Shown one piece after another: positions 18,300-30,875 of a stretch of 64,000 nt of DNA. The translations under genes were made by a program, and so were the position numbers. The notes below the pieces were generated by a model. That model was not told where the DNA came from. It saw nothing but the letters and a program-made list of their open reading frames with translations, and did no database searches. The DNA comes from Collybia mongolica (taxonomy: Eukaryota > Basidiomycota > Agaricomycetes > Agaricales > Clitocybaceae), in assembly GCA_013420905.1 (NCBI GenBank), contig JAAXNY010000004.1, positions 868,001-932,000 of the forward strand, given 5' to 3'. How positions within the stretch are numbered: position 1 is the stretch's first letter; every line of letters starts with the position of its first letter.

Positions 18300-21200
18300 T
18301 CAACGTTCTCGTATAGAATTGCTTCGAGCATAATCACGGACGACCTGTCCATACACGGCGGGTAGGGCAGCAGTTTGAGCAGCAATTTGGCGAAGTACGG
18401 CTTCTAGGGTGGCGAATCGAGTCTCAAAGTTGCTCTCGATTTGTGCGAGTCGTTGTTCCAACTTCGTTTCTATCTCAGAGGCACGCCCGTCTAGTTTGGC
18501 ATCGAGAGTTGAGAATCCGTCTAGCATCTTTGATTCTAGCGTAAGGAGGCGGTGCTCGAGGGCCATGAGCATGTCGTCAGCAGAGGCTGCTTTGCCGTCG
18601 ATGGAAGTATCGCGTATCCTGATCAGAGGATGGGCGAACGTGTGGCTGTCAGTCAAGTTAGGAGCCCGTTTCAAATCACACTCGACGCATATAAATGTGT
18701 CGCGGGCTAGGAAAGTCTTCTCGTCAGATATCCGCTGAACGAAGGAGATATAAACGTACTGCATACAATACACACCCAGCAAGGTGGCAGAACTCCCTTC
18801 CCACAGCACGCACAGGACAACTCGGCTTCCTTTTGAGATGTAGTGCCATGTTCGTCCTCTACACGTATTGATGCTGATTCGATCGAGCGAATAAGGGTCT
18901 TGATCCTGTCGAACAGAATCCTTGCTGCGTCCACTATTCGTGCAAGTTCGTAGTCATGAAGGGTTTGTTCAACCTTGACGACAGGATGAGAGACATCATG
19001 CGTAAATGCGCGTTTGATGGGCGCCTTGTCCACACACGTAGCACACAAGTCGACGTTGTCTGATAGATCCTCAGACATGCATTGGATACATAGGATTCGA
19101 CATTTTGTGATCCTGCGTTCACAGGAATCACAGCCCCACGACCTGATAGAAAAAATTAATGCGGCAAAGAGAATGAGTAAACAGAGTACGTACGGGTGCC
19201 ACGGCAATTTTTGGATTTCGAACGCAGCCAATGCATGATAGAACCGAGCTTCAGAAGGGTTGAGGTCACGTCTGAGGTACTCAAGTTCCCCCTTTTCAAC
19301 TATCGAAAGAGGGCTTTGAGGTGTCAAGCCCATCTGGACAATCAGAGCCCGCGTTGAGAGTTCGACGAATCTTTTCCGCTCTCCGAATCTAGCTTCAAAG
19401 AACCTTCGTGACCACAGCTTCTCCTGCGCTTGATGAAGAGCGGCCGAGCAGGCGAATGACCAGCGAGATCGAACCGGGTCCTCTGCAAACTGGTCTGGTG
19501 TGTATCGATATCGGAGGAGACAGGGAGGGGTACGTCGTAGTAGAAACGATTGATTTAGTTCATCTTCTTCAAGATCGTTCCTTTTATTGGTGCTCCAGTG
19601 CGCTGTGATGATGTCTGAATTAGAATCTAGGTATCCACTGCAAGCCTTCGTAATCCCATCCTTATCGTCAGAGATCACGAAGTCAAATTTGATGGAGGAC
19701 CCCTGCGGAGGGTCCACATTCCCGGTGAATTCAAAAGTGTCGGCATAATCTTCTCCTTTGCCCCAAATCTCGGTCGGATCTTTTTGAACACGGATGGAAA
19801 TCCGAAGAACATACGAAATCACTTCTTCCCCTTCCCTCCGAAGACAGTGCCCTGACCATGTCCCTTGGATAGGGTTTTGATGCTCTACGAAACGACCATG
19901 TTCAAACTCAAAGTAATTGGTAGACGAAAAACCGTCTCGTATTCCGTACTTAAGGATGCCATGAGGGATCGTTGCAGCTAGAGCTTTGGCACTGGACCGA
20001 GAGATCAAACTAGCCTTTGAGGCCACCCCAGCATCGCCATCAGCGTCAGTCCAGGAACCAAAGGAGTTATCGATGGGTATCCTCCTGATATCGCCATACG
20101 AGAGCTGGAACTAAATAAGGTTACTCATGAGACAACTCAATAACATCCAATGCTAGGATTGTCTTACAATCCCAAACGCAAAATTTCCGAGCCGTCCCTG
20201 GACGTCGAGATGAGTTTGTTTGAATATGGCTGCACCCGTCAATTGGGGTACTGCGTACATCATTCAAGTTGCTCACCTTCAAGGTTTTGGACTCGGTGGT
20301 CTGCCGCCAGCAAAATTGAAACAAGTGATTCGTTGAGGGTAACAAACTCTTCCGTGTCGAGCACATGGTTACATGCAAGGGTAATCACTTTCAAATGGCG
20401 TCTGAGGAGGAGGTATATGAGCGGGAAAACATACTGAAATTTGTGTTAGGGCTTCATAGATGTTGGGCTAGGCTCCAATTAACTCACTCGTTCGATCCTC
20501 CCTTCGCCAGTTATAAGCGAGACTGTCGCAGATGTGTCAAGTTCATATGCAACATCTTGTAAATTGCGATCCAATCGTTCTTCTTCAAATTTTGTATAGT
20601 TCTCCGTGATTTTGACCAGGTCGGGGTCGGAAAGGATCTTGGGGTTCACAGACCGTGTCGAGCGTAACAACAATTCGATCCTCCAAAACGAAGTGTGGAA
20701 GAGATATTCGTCGACTGCCCGCCTGTTCGATGGAAGAACATGGTCTAGCGTTCCGAACATTTGTTGAACGAGTTCGTAGATTTTATCTTTGTACCGAGAC
20801 ATGCTTGCTTGCCAACCTTGATTCCAAAATTAGGTATATGTGTTGAAAATAGAACAACGATCTTACCAACCGCCCAGTAAGCAATCCAATGGGGTAAACT
20901 ATGTTGCAAAATCAGAATCCCCATTTAGACACGGATATTAAATGGTATACCTCCAACCATCTGGCCTTCCCGCGACAAATGTGTTGACCTCCTTAACGCT
21001 AACAAACCCAGTTCCGTCGTCATCGACCGCTTCAAGGATGGGCTGTACATAAGCAGCATTGATATACGCCAGAGCCCAGCGATCATCTTGCCGCTTCTTG
21101 GAGGCCATCATACTTGTCCTTCCCGATGGCAGAGGTGATGGGAGGGATGAACGCGCGGATGTAGGAGTGTCGACAGCGCTCAGTCTATCTGTGTAGTAGT

Positions 21201-22599
21201 CGTGCAAAGCTAGCACGAAGTGACGTGCCTTAACACTACCTTTCCATCCCTACAGTTCACAAAGCAATGTAAAGGTTGGTCAAGACCCTTTCCAATGAAA
21301 AAGAAATAACTTTACGAACCATGTCTTTCCAGATCTTTTGTAAATCCTGTATTGGGCGCACACTTTAACACCTAACTTTATATATCCGGTGATGGTATTA
21401 CTCACAAGGTCTGTGATCCTATCATGGGCTCCAGATAGCAATGTGGTGATGATATGGTCCGATTCTTGCTGGACTGCCTCAGTGAGTTGCTTGCTCTGAA
21501 TATCAAGCTTCCGCTCAAACAAAACCATATTTCGTTTGAGAGTATCATCAATGTCCTCCCCCAATTCCTTCATGAGTTTCTTTTTGATATCAGGTAGGTC
21601 ATTCGAGCGTCGTCCCATTTCACGGCCTGAGAACCGAGATAGCGATTCCCCACTCTTAGTTACAAGTTCCTCTAAAAGTTCCGGGTTGTTGATACAAGCC
21701 TTCGCGCCCCCATTGTCCTGGATGAACTTCTGTACGTCTTTCTCCCTTGGCGTGTCCAGCTTCCGAAAGAGCAGGAGCATGTCGAGCTTTTCCTCGATAG
21801 ATCGCAATCTATCCCCCTGGCCATCCAACTTCTGGTTGGCGGAATCAACACCAAGTGACGTGTGGATAGCTAACGACAGCTCAAGGCTTTTCCGATGGTC
21901 CACAAAGAGATTGGCATAGTCCGCAAGACGACTCTCGTAGATACTGGACTTCACGGTTTTCGCTGCGTGGATGGTAAATCTACGCAAAGACGGCTCTACT
22001 AATATCGGAGACTCACCTAGAAAACCTTTTTTCAAATAAGTATCACAAACCGAACCACATAGCTTTATGTCGTTTGCGATCGTGTTCATAAGGCCTTCCA
22101 GGCGATTCGCTATCGTCACGCCGTCTGGGCCCTTTTCTCCTGAATCAGGTATGAGACGGAGCCTAAAAAGTAAAATATTTGCTATGAGCTGATGATAAGA
22201 AATATAGGGACTGACTCCAAGAACGCCGTCATGAGATCCTGCATCTGAACTTTGACAGCAAGGACCTTTCTATCGTTATCACGTCGCGTCATATCCAGCG
22301 TCACGACCAGAGCGAACGCGCCAACAGCAACTAACGGCGGTCCAAACGTTAGGCGAAACGTTTAGTCAACAGTTGAATTACGTACTTCCGATGAAGGGAT
22401 GAAGATGCCCAAGGGCGGTCAGCCCTTTGATCAACACCTTCGCCGATTCTGAGAACCCATTGAGAGAATCTTCGATGGACTTAATGTCAGTATCGGAATC
22501 CGCAATATTTTTTGACTTCGGGTTGATGACATCCGCATTTGCTTCAACGAAATCGTTCACGAGCTTGAGTGGATTGCCTATGTGAGTCGTTGCTTCCAT
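18300..22599 (-). CDS. EF-hand and double ZZ-type zinc finger protein
   Basis: Thirteen exons join in one frame: 22599-22386, 22330-22216, 22162-22017, 21962-21406, 21346-21320, 21249-20951, 20898-20867, 20816-20488, 20433-20277, 20229-20168, 20110-19194, 19142-18760 and 18706-18300, giving 1,214 residues. The N-terminal half is helical. Exon 6 encodes a canonical EF-hand loop (D-D-D-G-T-G-F-V-S-V-K-E, near residue 430), so Ca2+ binding is likely. Two ZZ-like zinc modules follow: near residues 953-985 (C-D-S-C ... C-I-Q-C ... C-A-T-C) and 1063-1095 (C-A-C-C ... C-W-V-C-I-V-C ... C-V-E-C). Heptad-like coiled coil fills residues 1125-1200. This architecture recurs in mushroom genomes; its cellular role is not known to me. 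A hydrophobic stretch after L-P-W-H-P is intron sequence and not a membrane segment. Confidence 0.85.
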
Positions 22600-24644
22600 A
22601 CGAGCTTCGCGATAAAAGTAAGGACTTTAAAATGCATCATGAAGGATGGATTGACGAACCAATTTGGCTCTCCTGGCGAATTGGAGACCCATTGGCGAGG
22701 TTCTGCACATTTGCAAGAATGTCCCTGGTTCTATGGCTTGAATCCTGCTTTCCGAGCCAGGAAGGCATGGGGAGGAAAGAAGAGAAAGTTGTTCAACCTC
22801 GTGTTTGCGTTCTGTAACTTGAAAAAAGTCCCAGGGTGATCTACATGGGTGCAAACAACTGATCATCATCATTATGTCTGCAAAAAGCTTCGTCGACTGA
22901 CAATGGGCGCTGGGTTTCGGACCTGTAGACTCTGGAGATATCGCACCAGGTGCAGGATGGTCATTCACTTTAATATGGCCTGCTTTATAGGCGACGATGC
23001 ACGATGTATATATCTGAGTAGTGCTGGACAATCCCCCTGTCCATTGCCCCAAACATAGAGTTTTTTTCTGTTGCTGGTACTGACACTGACAGGGTTGTCT
23101 TGTCGAGATCATGATGTCGACAAATGTCCAGCGCCCATCAAAATTTCGTAAGCACTAAAAACTTTGTGATATATAATAAAAATCGTCATGAGCCGTATAT
23201 ATAGCCAACCTCGTCTCAAGTCGAACAGCTCTCAGAGTCTAAGATGAGGTCACTGTGATAGGACGTGGAAGAAAGCTCGTCAGAGCAACGGGCTGGCTAA
23301 AATATGTAACTTATTACATAATTTATATCAGAGGACGCCTGTCCTCGTACTCGCATTGTCTTCTCAGGTATCATCGCTAGGATTTGTGCCAAATCGCGAT
23401 CTACCCCTCCGATGACCATATGTCGTTGAAATAAAATGCGGGTATGTATAGGAAGAATGAGAGTGACCCTATTTGGCAAAACTGGCGGAAAGGAACCTGA
23501 ACATTATTGAGGGCAGATGCTTATCATGATCAAGTTGAGTACGCTCCCAGCCTGCCCCAGTCACATCTTTAATTTTTTCGATATCCGGAAAAAGTGCGGG
23601 CTTGCGAGTTTGTTAAGCCTCCCTCCGCCCAGTACCAAGGGGAGCCATTAGAACCCTGTGGGATAAACGTCGGAGTGCTTGGGTGTGAACTTGAGTATTT
23701 GTCGGTGAGGCTATCAAACAAATAAATACCCAAAGGCAAGCTGATAACACACCAGTCCTGAAGGTACCAGTTTCCCAACGTTTTAAGGTCTTCGGGAACT
23801 GGTCGAAGGCTCCCACACCCTGGAATTCCTCCGGGTTGGGGATCTGCCAATGCGCCAAACAGGCCGTGTACCACTGCTGAAACTAACCTTTCGCGTTGAT
23901 ATCACTTATCCCCCTCAATGCTACAACCCATACAGAATCTTTGTCCGCCTAAATACACGATTGAGAAGGTATAGCCCGCTTGCCCGGCGTATGAGGTCCT
24001 ATAAAAACTGAAGGTGGTGTGGTGATGAAAGCTAAGAAAGACTCCTGAAGTTGGATTTATACAGGAGTAAGACCATGTCCAACGAGTCAATAGCCTAGCG
24101 TGACTCGATTTCTCGTTGCAAGGCGGGTGAGAGCAAATATCCCGGAAATTGCCGCTCTGTCATGATCCGCCAGTTTTTGGATCGTAACGTTTCCGCTCAT
24201 TCGAGGTCCCTTCACGAAAAAAGCTATCGGCAAGGCCACTGGATGAAATGCATCCCCGAACACCCACTATATAGCCTATCAAAGCCTCAAAGGTACCGTC
24301 TCGATTTCAAATGCCACTCCGAAATACAAATCACACACCGAGTCCAAAGCATGAACCTAAAACAAAACCTCACCGTATTCAGTAATTACATGGTACTTGT
24401 TTGAAGCGTGAGGCCTTTGACCCAACTGTAATCTCTTATATGGTGTTAGGGATCAATGTTCCACTGCCAAGACTATCCTCTCAGCGGTCTAATCTCGTTT
24501 AGATCAAGAATCGTTACATGCTCCTCCCAGGTCGGAAGTTTCGAAAACTAACGTCCCCTACAATTCCTGTCAGGTGACGTTCGCAACTCGCCACATATAA
24601 AGGTGCTTCTCGCCCCGCTCGAACCTTTATATACATTTAACGGC
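22600..24644. other. 2-kb stretch without a recognised gene
   Basis: Only short overlapping frames on both strands, none with recognisable motifs. Near the right end TATAAA at 24596-24601 and TTATATAC near 24629 would be the promoter of the P450 pseudogene. Confidence 0.45.
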
Positions 24645-26649
24645 ATGGCTCTCCCATTCTCTGTATGGCCAACAATTTATCTCGCATTTGGCTCGGTTTT
24701 CCTTCTCTCAACTTGGAAGTCGTAGCGAAGATTTAAGGGCTGTTTTCTTCCCCTAGACCAAGGCCGATTCCCATCCGGGTAATATTACCGATTTCACTCA
24801 CAAGGAACTATGGCTTACAGTGACCAACTGGGCACGCAAGCATGGTAAGAAATGTCCATGAACTCTCAAAAAAACGACGCTGATCCGCAGATAGGCGACG
24901 TCTGTCATCTCCGCATACTTGGCTGGAACATTATCTTCCTCAGCAGCGTTGAAGCTGCTGACAATCTGCTAGAGACGCGAGGTGCTATTTATTCTGATAG
25001 ACCCACTCTTCTCATGTGTGGCGAGTTGTATGTCTCATAAGTCTCCTCTATCTTTTATTGTTACCGATGGGTCATATTTGTCTTAGGTGTGGCGTCGACC
25101 ATTTGGTAGGATAATAACCATCTGTTCTATCAACCATAACTGACAAATATTCAGTTACCCTTCTTGAAATACAATGATACCTTTAAAAAACAACGCCGTT
25201 ATACTCGGCAAACCTTAGGTGCCCGAAACAATCCCGCATACCACCCAATGATCCGAGGGAAGACATCCTCCTTTCTTCGCGCTATTGTCAATGACCCATC
25301 GGAATATCTGAGCCACATTCGCGAGTACGCAGGAGGCCTCATGTTATCCGTTGTATATGGCTACAGGATCAAAAACGACAAAGATCAATCGCTTGTGCTT
25401 GCTGAGGAATGTCTGGACATTATTGCAAACGAAATTGTGACGGGAAGTGGCATATGGCCTGTCGATATATTCCCCTTCTTGCTCCATCTTCCAAGCTGGT
25501 TTCCTGGTGCCAGGTTCAAGAGGAAAGCCGCCATCTGGAAAAAGAAGATGATACAATTCACCAAACTACCGTTCGCTTTTGCAAAAGCGGCCGCAGTACG
25601 TGCGGCCTAAGCTATGAAAATACTCCTTTTTCGCATATTTTTTAGCACGAAGGGATGATCCTTCTTTCTTTCTGCTCAAGACTACTAAGCGACGGAGACA
25701 CTGATTAAACATTTGAGACGGATATTAAACAAGCCGCCAATTCAACGTACGCTGCTAGCGCAGATACGGTACGCTTTGATACTAATATGTTATTGCACGC
25801 CGACTAACTCTAACATTACGTAGACCGTCTCTTCTATATCCCAGTCTTTCTAACCACGGCGTTATATCCGGAGGTATTGAAAAAGGCCCAAGAGGAAATT
25901 GTCCGTGTCGTTGGCAGTGACCGCCTTCCTGATTTCGCCGACAGGGAGGCATTACCATATCGTCAGTGATGAAGCATTATAGTTGCATCCAGAGCACTTG
26001 TCCCGTGACTTTCCGTTGAAGCAGTGATGTCTGAAATGTGGCGCTGGGGTGCACCTGTCCCGCTTAGTTCGTCCACCCGTTCAATTCTGGGTTTGATGGT
26101 ACTAACATCGTGCACTTTTTAAGATCTGCCACATCGCTTGACCCAAGGTGATTCTTCCGTGGAATGCTAATTCCGAAAGAATCAATCGTGAGTCTGTTTT
26201 TTTAGTTTTCACTTAGAAAGATGACCATGCTAAATCAGTCCCTCTAGGTGATTGTAAACATATGGTAGAGTTTACAATAATACATTCGCTTGAATGACAT
26301 TCACTCGACAATAGGTCCTTGCTCAACAATAAAACACCGTCTCCCAACCCAGAAACGTTTAACCCAGAGCGATTCGCACCAAACGTGGACCCAACTCTTA
26401 AGTCAAGGTGAGACCCACGGAAATATGTCTTTGGATTCGGTAGCAGGTGAAAAAGGCCTTATAACAACTGCACACAACGGTACTGAATTACAACCTGTTA
26501 GGCGTTGTCCCGGCGCAGACCTAGTCGAATCCTCAGTTTGGTTACTTGTCGCATCCATAATTGCCACTTTAGACATAAAGAAGTCAGTGGATGGTGATGG
26601 GAACGTGATCGAACCTGTCATAATATATAGCAATTCATCGTTTCAGTAA
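24645..26649 (+). pseudogene. Cytochrome P450 pseudogene
   Basis: Heme-thiolate monooxygenase family. The N-terminal membrane anchor starts at ATG 24645 but ends in TAG at 24723-24725. Open pieces follow: a V-C-H-L-R-I-L-G-W-N-I-I-F-L segment (24895-25030), a long helix C-G region (25150-25610), [14 protein letters not shown] (about 25860-25900), the K-helix E-M-W-R (ExxR, near 26037), N-P-E-R-F (near 26360) and the heme loop F-G-F-G-S-R-R-C-P-G, which is complete only across a 55-base intron (about 26447-26501). Lesions: the early TAG, a one-base frame loss just before L-T-T-A-L-Y-P, and TGA at 26410-26412. Subfamily not assigned. Confidence 0.8.
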
Positions 26650-27337
26650 GTGTATTTCTTTCGTCAAGTATAATTTTTGACTCAAGCCAAATAGTGTTCC
26701 CGACAAGTTTCAGTTCTCTATTTCACCTCGTTCTCAGAAAGCTTTGGCACTGTTCAGTAGCGAATCGGTTTGAAAAGTTTCTGCCATTAGTTGTAGGACA
26801 ATCCATCGTAAAATAGCGTAATCGATGTGCTCCCGATCATTCAATCAGCTTTTCTAATTTCTTCGTTGTTAAACATGTTTCCCAGCAGCTAGAGTTCAGT
26901 CTCCGAGAGAACGTTTCATGGAGGTATTAAAATTCGCACTCCGCCGTTCCAGACGCAACCCGTCTCTTCCTGGCCTTCATTGCAACGATTTCTGGACACA
27001 TGCCTTACACAACTTTATGAAAATTACAGGTGCCGTGAGGGATTGGCGGTGCGCGCGCACACATAAGCAAACTCGAAAGTCAAGGTGTGCCACCGCGACG
27101 TGTTACTCCAAATTGTGTACTGACTCAAGTATTAGTATACGACTTACTCGTATATAAGATTTTTCGCATCCACCGGAAGTCGTTTCACTTAGCCACCTAC
27201 TCCGATCGGATAGGCGGATAAGTGCTACACACACCCACAGTTTAATGACCATCACATGGGATCAAAAGCTCCGACCAAGTCTCCGCCAAGATGACGAACT
27301 CGCTGACTAAATACTTAAAATAGTGGTGGAAGGAGGG
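26650..27337. other. Intergenic
   Basis: No gene recognised between the P450 pseudogene and the promoter of the epimerase gene. Confidence 0.5.
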
Positions 27338-27345
27338 TATAAAAA
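27338..27345 (+). promoter_or_regulatory. TATA box of the epimerase/reductase gene
   Basis: TATAAAAA, 47 bases before the ATG at 27385, a normal spacing for a short fungal 5' leader. Confidence 0.6.
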
Positions 27346-27384
27346 GAAACAATGACGAACTTATTGTAATCTATCGAACCTCCC

Positions 27385-28766
27385 ATGTCTCGTCTTCTCC
27401 TTACCGGTGTATCCGGATACATGTGCGTTCGTTATCTCTCTACAATCGACTCTGACCAATGCCCGCCAGTGCTGGGGACCTTCTCAACGATGTTGTTCAG
27501 CTGCCTAATCTCAGTGTCTTCGCTCTTGTCAGAACTCCTCACCAAGCAGAACAAGTCACCTCTTTGGGTGCAACGCCTCTACAGTTTGATATGAGCGATG
27601 AGCGTGCTGTGGAAGAAGTGTTAGTGAAATACTCCAGTGCGTACACAGAATAATTCCACAGAACCTTCCATTGAACAAACATCGATGATAGTAACGATTG
27701 TAATCCAATCCGCCGATGCGTTCAATTTCGCGCCTGGGAAAGCCTTTATAAATGGCCTCAAGGTTGTTAAAAACAAGTGTGGAGGAGAGGTTCATTACAT
27801 CCACGTGCGCTTAATTATAAGTCCATTGCAATCAACCACTCATTCCGTAATAATACTATCAGACCTCCGGCGCGAAGTTATTCTCGTCGCACGCGGGCGT
27901 TCATCAGTCCCTAAATGATGTGAATGACGATGTATACTCTATCGAAAAGAGCCATAAATCACCGCACGATGTACTCCAAACTGTATTCGTTTTGCTTCTC
28001 GACTCAGTGTTATACTCACTCCCCAGCTTGAAATGCACAGGCTATCGAAACTAATATCTCTATACACGATTTGGCCGGTTCTATAGGTGTGAGGACATAC
28101 ATCCTCGTTCCACCCATGGTTTGTCAGTAATACATTTTCATACTCTATACTCTGTCATTGACAGTAACCCCGAAAAATAGATGGACCTGGGACCGGATTT
28201 GGAAACAAGATATCCATTCAATTCGTCGCAATTGTGCGTATGGGCCGTGACCTTGGCGAAGTATTTCAAGTCGCGGACGATTCCTCTGTGAGCCCTCCGT
28301 TCTCGTTTTTGTCACCGCAACTCATGCATCGTAGACGTGGCCGCTCATACACATAGAGGATCTCACGTCGCTTTACATGACACTTCTCAAAGCCATCCTG
28401 TCACCCAGCCAGCACCTATTGCCCTGTGGTAAAATGCATGGTTACTACTTCGCCGAGAACGGCGTGTTCAACTGGAAACTCCTTTCCCAAACAATTTCGG
28501 ATCGACTTGCCTCGCGCGGACTTATCAAATCTACATCCCCGCCTAGTATTCGGAGGCCATCACAGGAGGATCTGGTCGAAATTGCCCGGGTACTGGGGGA
28601 TCCTCCAGCGTTTGTACCCGTCTCGGTTGGTGGACAGTGCGCTTTGAGGGGTGACAATGCACGCAGGCTTGGGTGGAGTCCAAAGTTTGGCGTAGAGCAT
28701 TTGATGAACAGTGTTGGAGAAGAGGTCGACTTTGTGTTAGCACAAGACCGGCCAGTAAAGAAGTAG
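27385..28766 (+). CDS. NAD(P)-dependent epimerase/reductase (short-chain dehydrogenase superfamily)
   Basis: Seven exons join in one frame: 27385-27422, 27470-27636, 27692-27804, 27863-27982, 28041-28122, 28181-28287 and 28335-28766, giving 352 residues. The Rossmann nucleotide loop T-G-V-S-G-Y-I-A-G lies at residues 7-15, a G-x-x-G-x-x-x-G variant. H-T-S-G-A-K and the catalytic-type Y-S-I-E-K (YxxxK, about residues 131-135) follow, then V-P-P-M-V-Y-G-P-G typical of the epimerase branch, and W-P-L-I-H-I-E-D-L. The substrate cannot be told. It is intact and converges on the O-methyltransferase; the two stop codons are only 133 bases apart. Confidence 0.85.
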
Positions 28767-28899
28767 ATGTAACTTTGTATACAATGGTTGATTTATTATC
28801 GAGGTACCACTGGAATGCCTCACTGGGACTATATTTACTAGCTTTGAGGCTATAGGGAATAACTCTGCTCTACGGAAGGCCAGATATTATTTAAAGTAA

Positions 28900-30790
28900 T
28901 CAAACAGGAACCGCTTCTATGGACTGCATGAACGTGTTATCCCCAGATCGGCGGCGTACAGCAGCCACCTTCCATCCCGCATTTCGAAGTAGTTCATCAA
29001 TATGGAGAATAGTGCGTTCTTGCGAGTTGAACAGGAGGAACATCTGAAATCATCCTCAGGGCGGGAAATCATGGTTTAAAAATATAAGAACGTACATTCA
29101 TGTCAGCATTGTATACCATTTCGTTGACAGCTCCGTAATTCGCCAACAAGGGAGCAGGCGCCTCTTTCGGTACAGCACCCGGAATACCGTTATCGCTGTC
29201 AGCACTCGGGTCGTGGCATGCGAAAGGCATGATGCTCTCCATGAGTAAGAGTATGGTTTTGGGTGTGGCAGCTGCTCGGAGTTGCTTAAGGAGTTTCAAG
29301 CAGAATTGATCGGACCAGTCATGGCAAATTTGCTTCAGGAAGAAGACTGACGCGTCAATTTGTGGCTGTGGAGTAAAGAAATCGTGAGCTGTATGTGGGT
29401 ATGTGATTTTAACATCGTAAGCCTAATAAGTAATCAAATTATTCACCTTCAAGCTTCACTTGGCCCGATTCAACGGCGTCGGGCATCTCGGATGACCACA
29501 TCTGGATGTTTGGTGATTAACATAATTGTAGAAACACTTAAATGGTGGATGATGAACTTACGTCTTTTGCTTCTTTGATAACACCGGGTAGGTCTTGAAC
29601 TACAATTTTGAGGTGCGGAAATGTAGTTGCGAGCGGCAGAGAAACACTGCCGATTCCTCCTCCAACATCGACCACGACTGATTGAGGGGCCAGAGATTTC
29701 CAGTCAAAAGCTTCATGGCATTTGTCAGTATTTTTCACTTGCCTAACGTGAACAAGAACAAACCTGTCAAAATAGCGTCTGTGGGCTGCAGTGCCTGAAC
29801 CCCTTTCATACCTATGCCGAAGCGACGCTGACGGAAATGCTCCTCTGGTCGTGAATAGAATTGCCATAAGGTTTCTGTGACATTCATGGCCTTTCCTATG
29901 GGAGCTGCAGTGGGATCCTCAGAATGAGCAGATTTGAGATCGGCGAGAGTTTCCCATGAATAGGCAGATGCTTTGAATGCTTCGTCGAGGCTACGCCCAA
30001 TCTTTTAGCAGAGCACATATATAAATGAAATGTGCACACTGATGGGAAGCCAGGGCAGCGAGACCCATCGTGTTGTCGTGTTTGCGTTCCGGTCTAATCG
30101 ACAGTTCAGCGTGACGGCGCAAAATTTTGCCTAACACTTACTCTGCTAAAATTTCCTTGGAATGTTTGAGTGTATCCAACATACTTGAGATGCGTGTGTT
30201 GGTGAATACATTGGGCCAAAGTTCACGGTATACATGGTGATTAGCAAGGTAACGAAGGAAACGACCTGTAGGTGGATAAATCAGCCACAGAATATGCAGA
30301 ACGAACCGGGTTTTTTAGGATCTTGTCCATTTTGGGCAGCGATACCCTGAACATGTAAGCCCTGCATTAACCACATCAGTTTTGCAACTTGTAATCAGAA
30401 CCTCACGTACTTGTGGTCCCGCCTCCCGGAGGATCTCAGTGACATTGGACTCGAGACACACTCTCACGGCGGTAGACTTGAAGTGCTGCACAAGGTACAA
30501 TCATTAGTCAGGCCACAGATTAAGGATAACAAATCACATACCCCGCCTACCATTCGGTAGAGAGAAACTTGGGGTGTAGTCAAGATAGCCTCTAGATGCA
30601 GCGCAGCCGCACTGATGACGTTCGCTGCTTCGGCAGCCACAGGGTCTCCGCGAAAAGCTTCAGAAGGGGGTGCAAAAGCTTCATAGAGATTTGGTATGGC
30701 AGTCCCGTTCTTGGCACATGCCGTTTCCAAGGTTTCGACGGAATGGGTGATTAGTTTGAGCAATTGGCGAATGGGGTTCTGGGACGACAT
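28900..30790 (-). CDS. SAM-dependent O-methyltransferase (COMT-like)
   Basis: Ten exons join in one frame: 30790-30542, 30485-30411, 30361-30307, 30265-30142, 30093-30040, 29990-29764, 29710-29562, 29501-29447, 29388-29096 and 29043-28900, giving 474 residues, usual for the fungal family. Family knowledge: it moves a methyl group from S-adenosylmethionine to a hydroxyl of a small aromatic or polyketide product. The SAM-binding loop V-V-D-V-G-G-G-I-G-S is near residue 275, Q-D-L-P-G-V-I follows, and the general-base His lies in C-H-D-W near residue 353. The start at 30790 was preferred over 30820 because family members begin close to it. A TATA-like ATTTATAAG lies about 65-75 bases upstream. 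Intact; no lesion seen. Confidence 0.88.
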
Positions 30791-30875
30791 GGATGTTTGA
30801 GGAATGACGAGCAGATGCAAACGCCTAGAGGATGGTTGTATGGGCCCATGTTGCCCTTATAAATGATTACTTGAA

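Noticed and set aside
19143..19193. Hydrophobic stretch in the EF-hand/ZZ gene as a transmembrane helix
   Set aside because: It has GT-AG ends and removing it keeps the frame and joins L-P-W-H-P to the zinc module, so it is an intron.
22627..23112. 161-codon minus-strand frame
   Set aside because: Cys/Ser/Pro-rich without domain resemblance; no intron context; likely chance.
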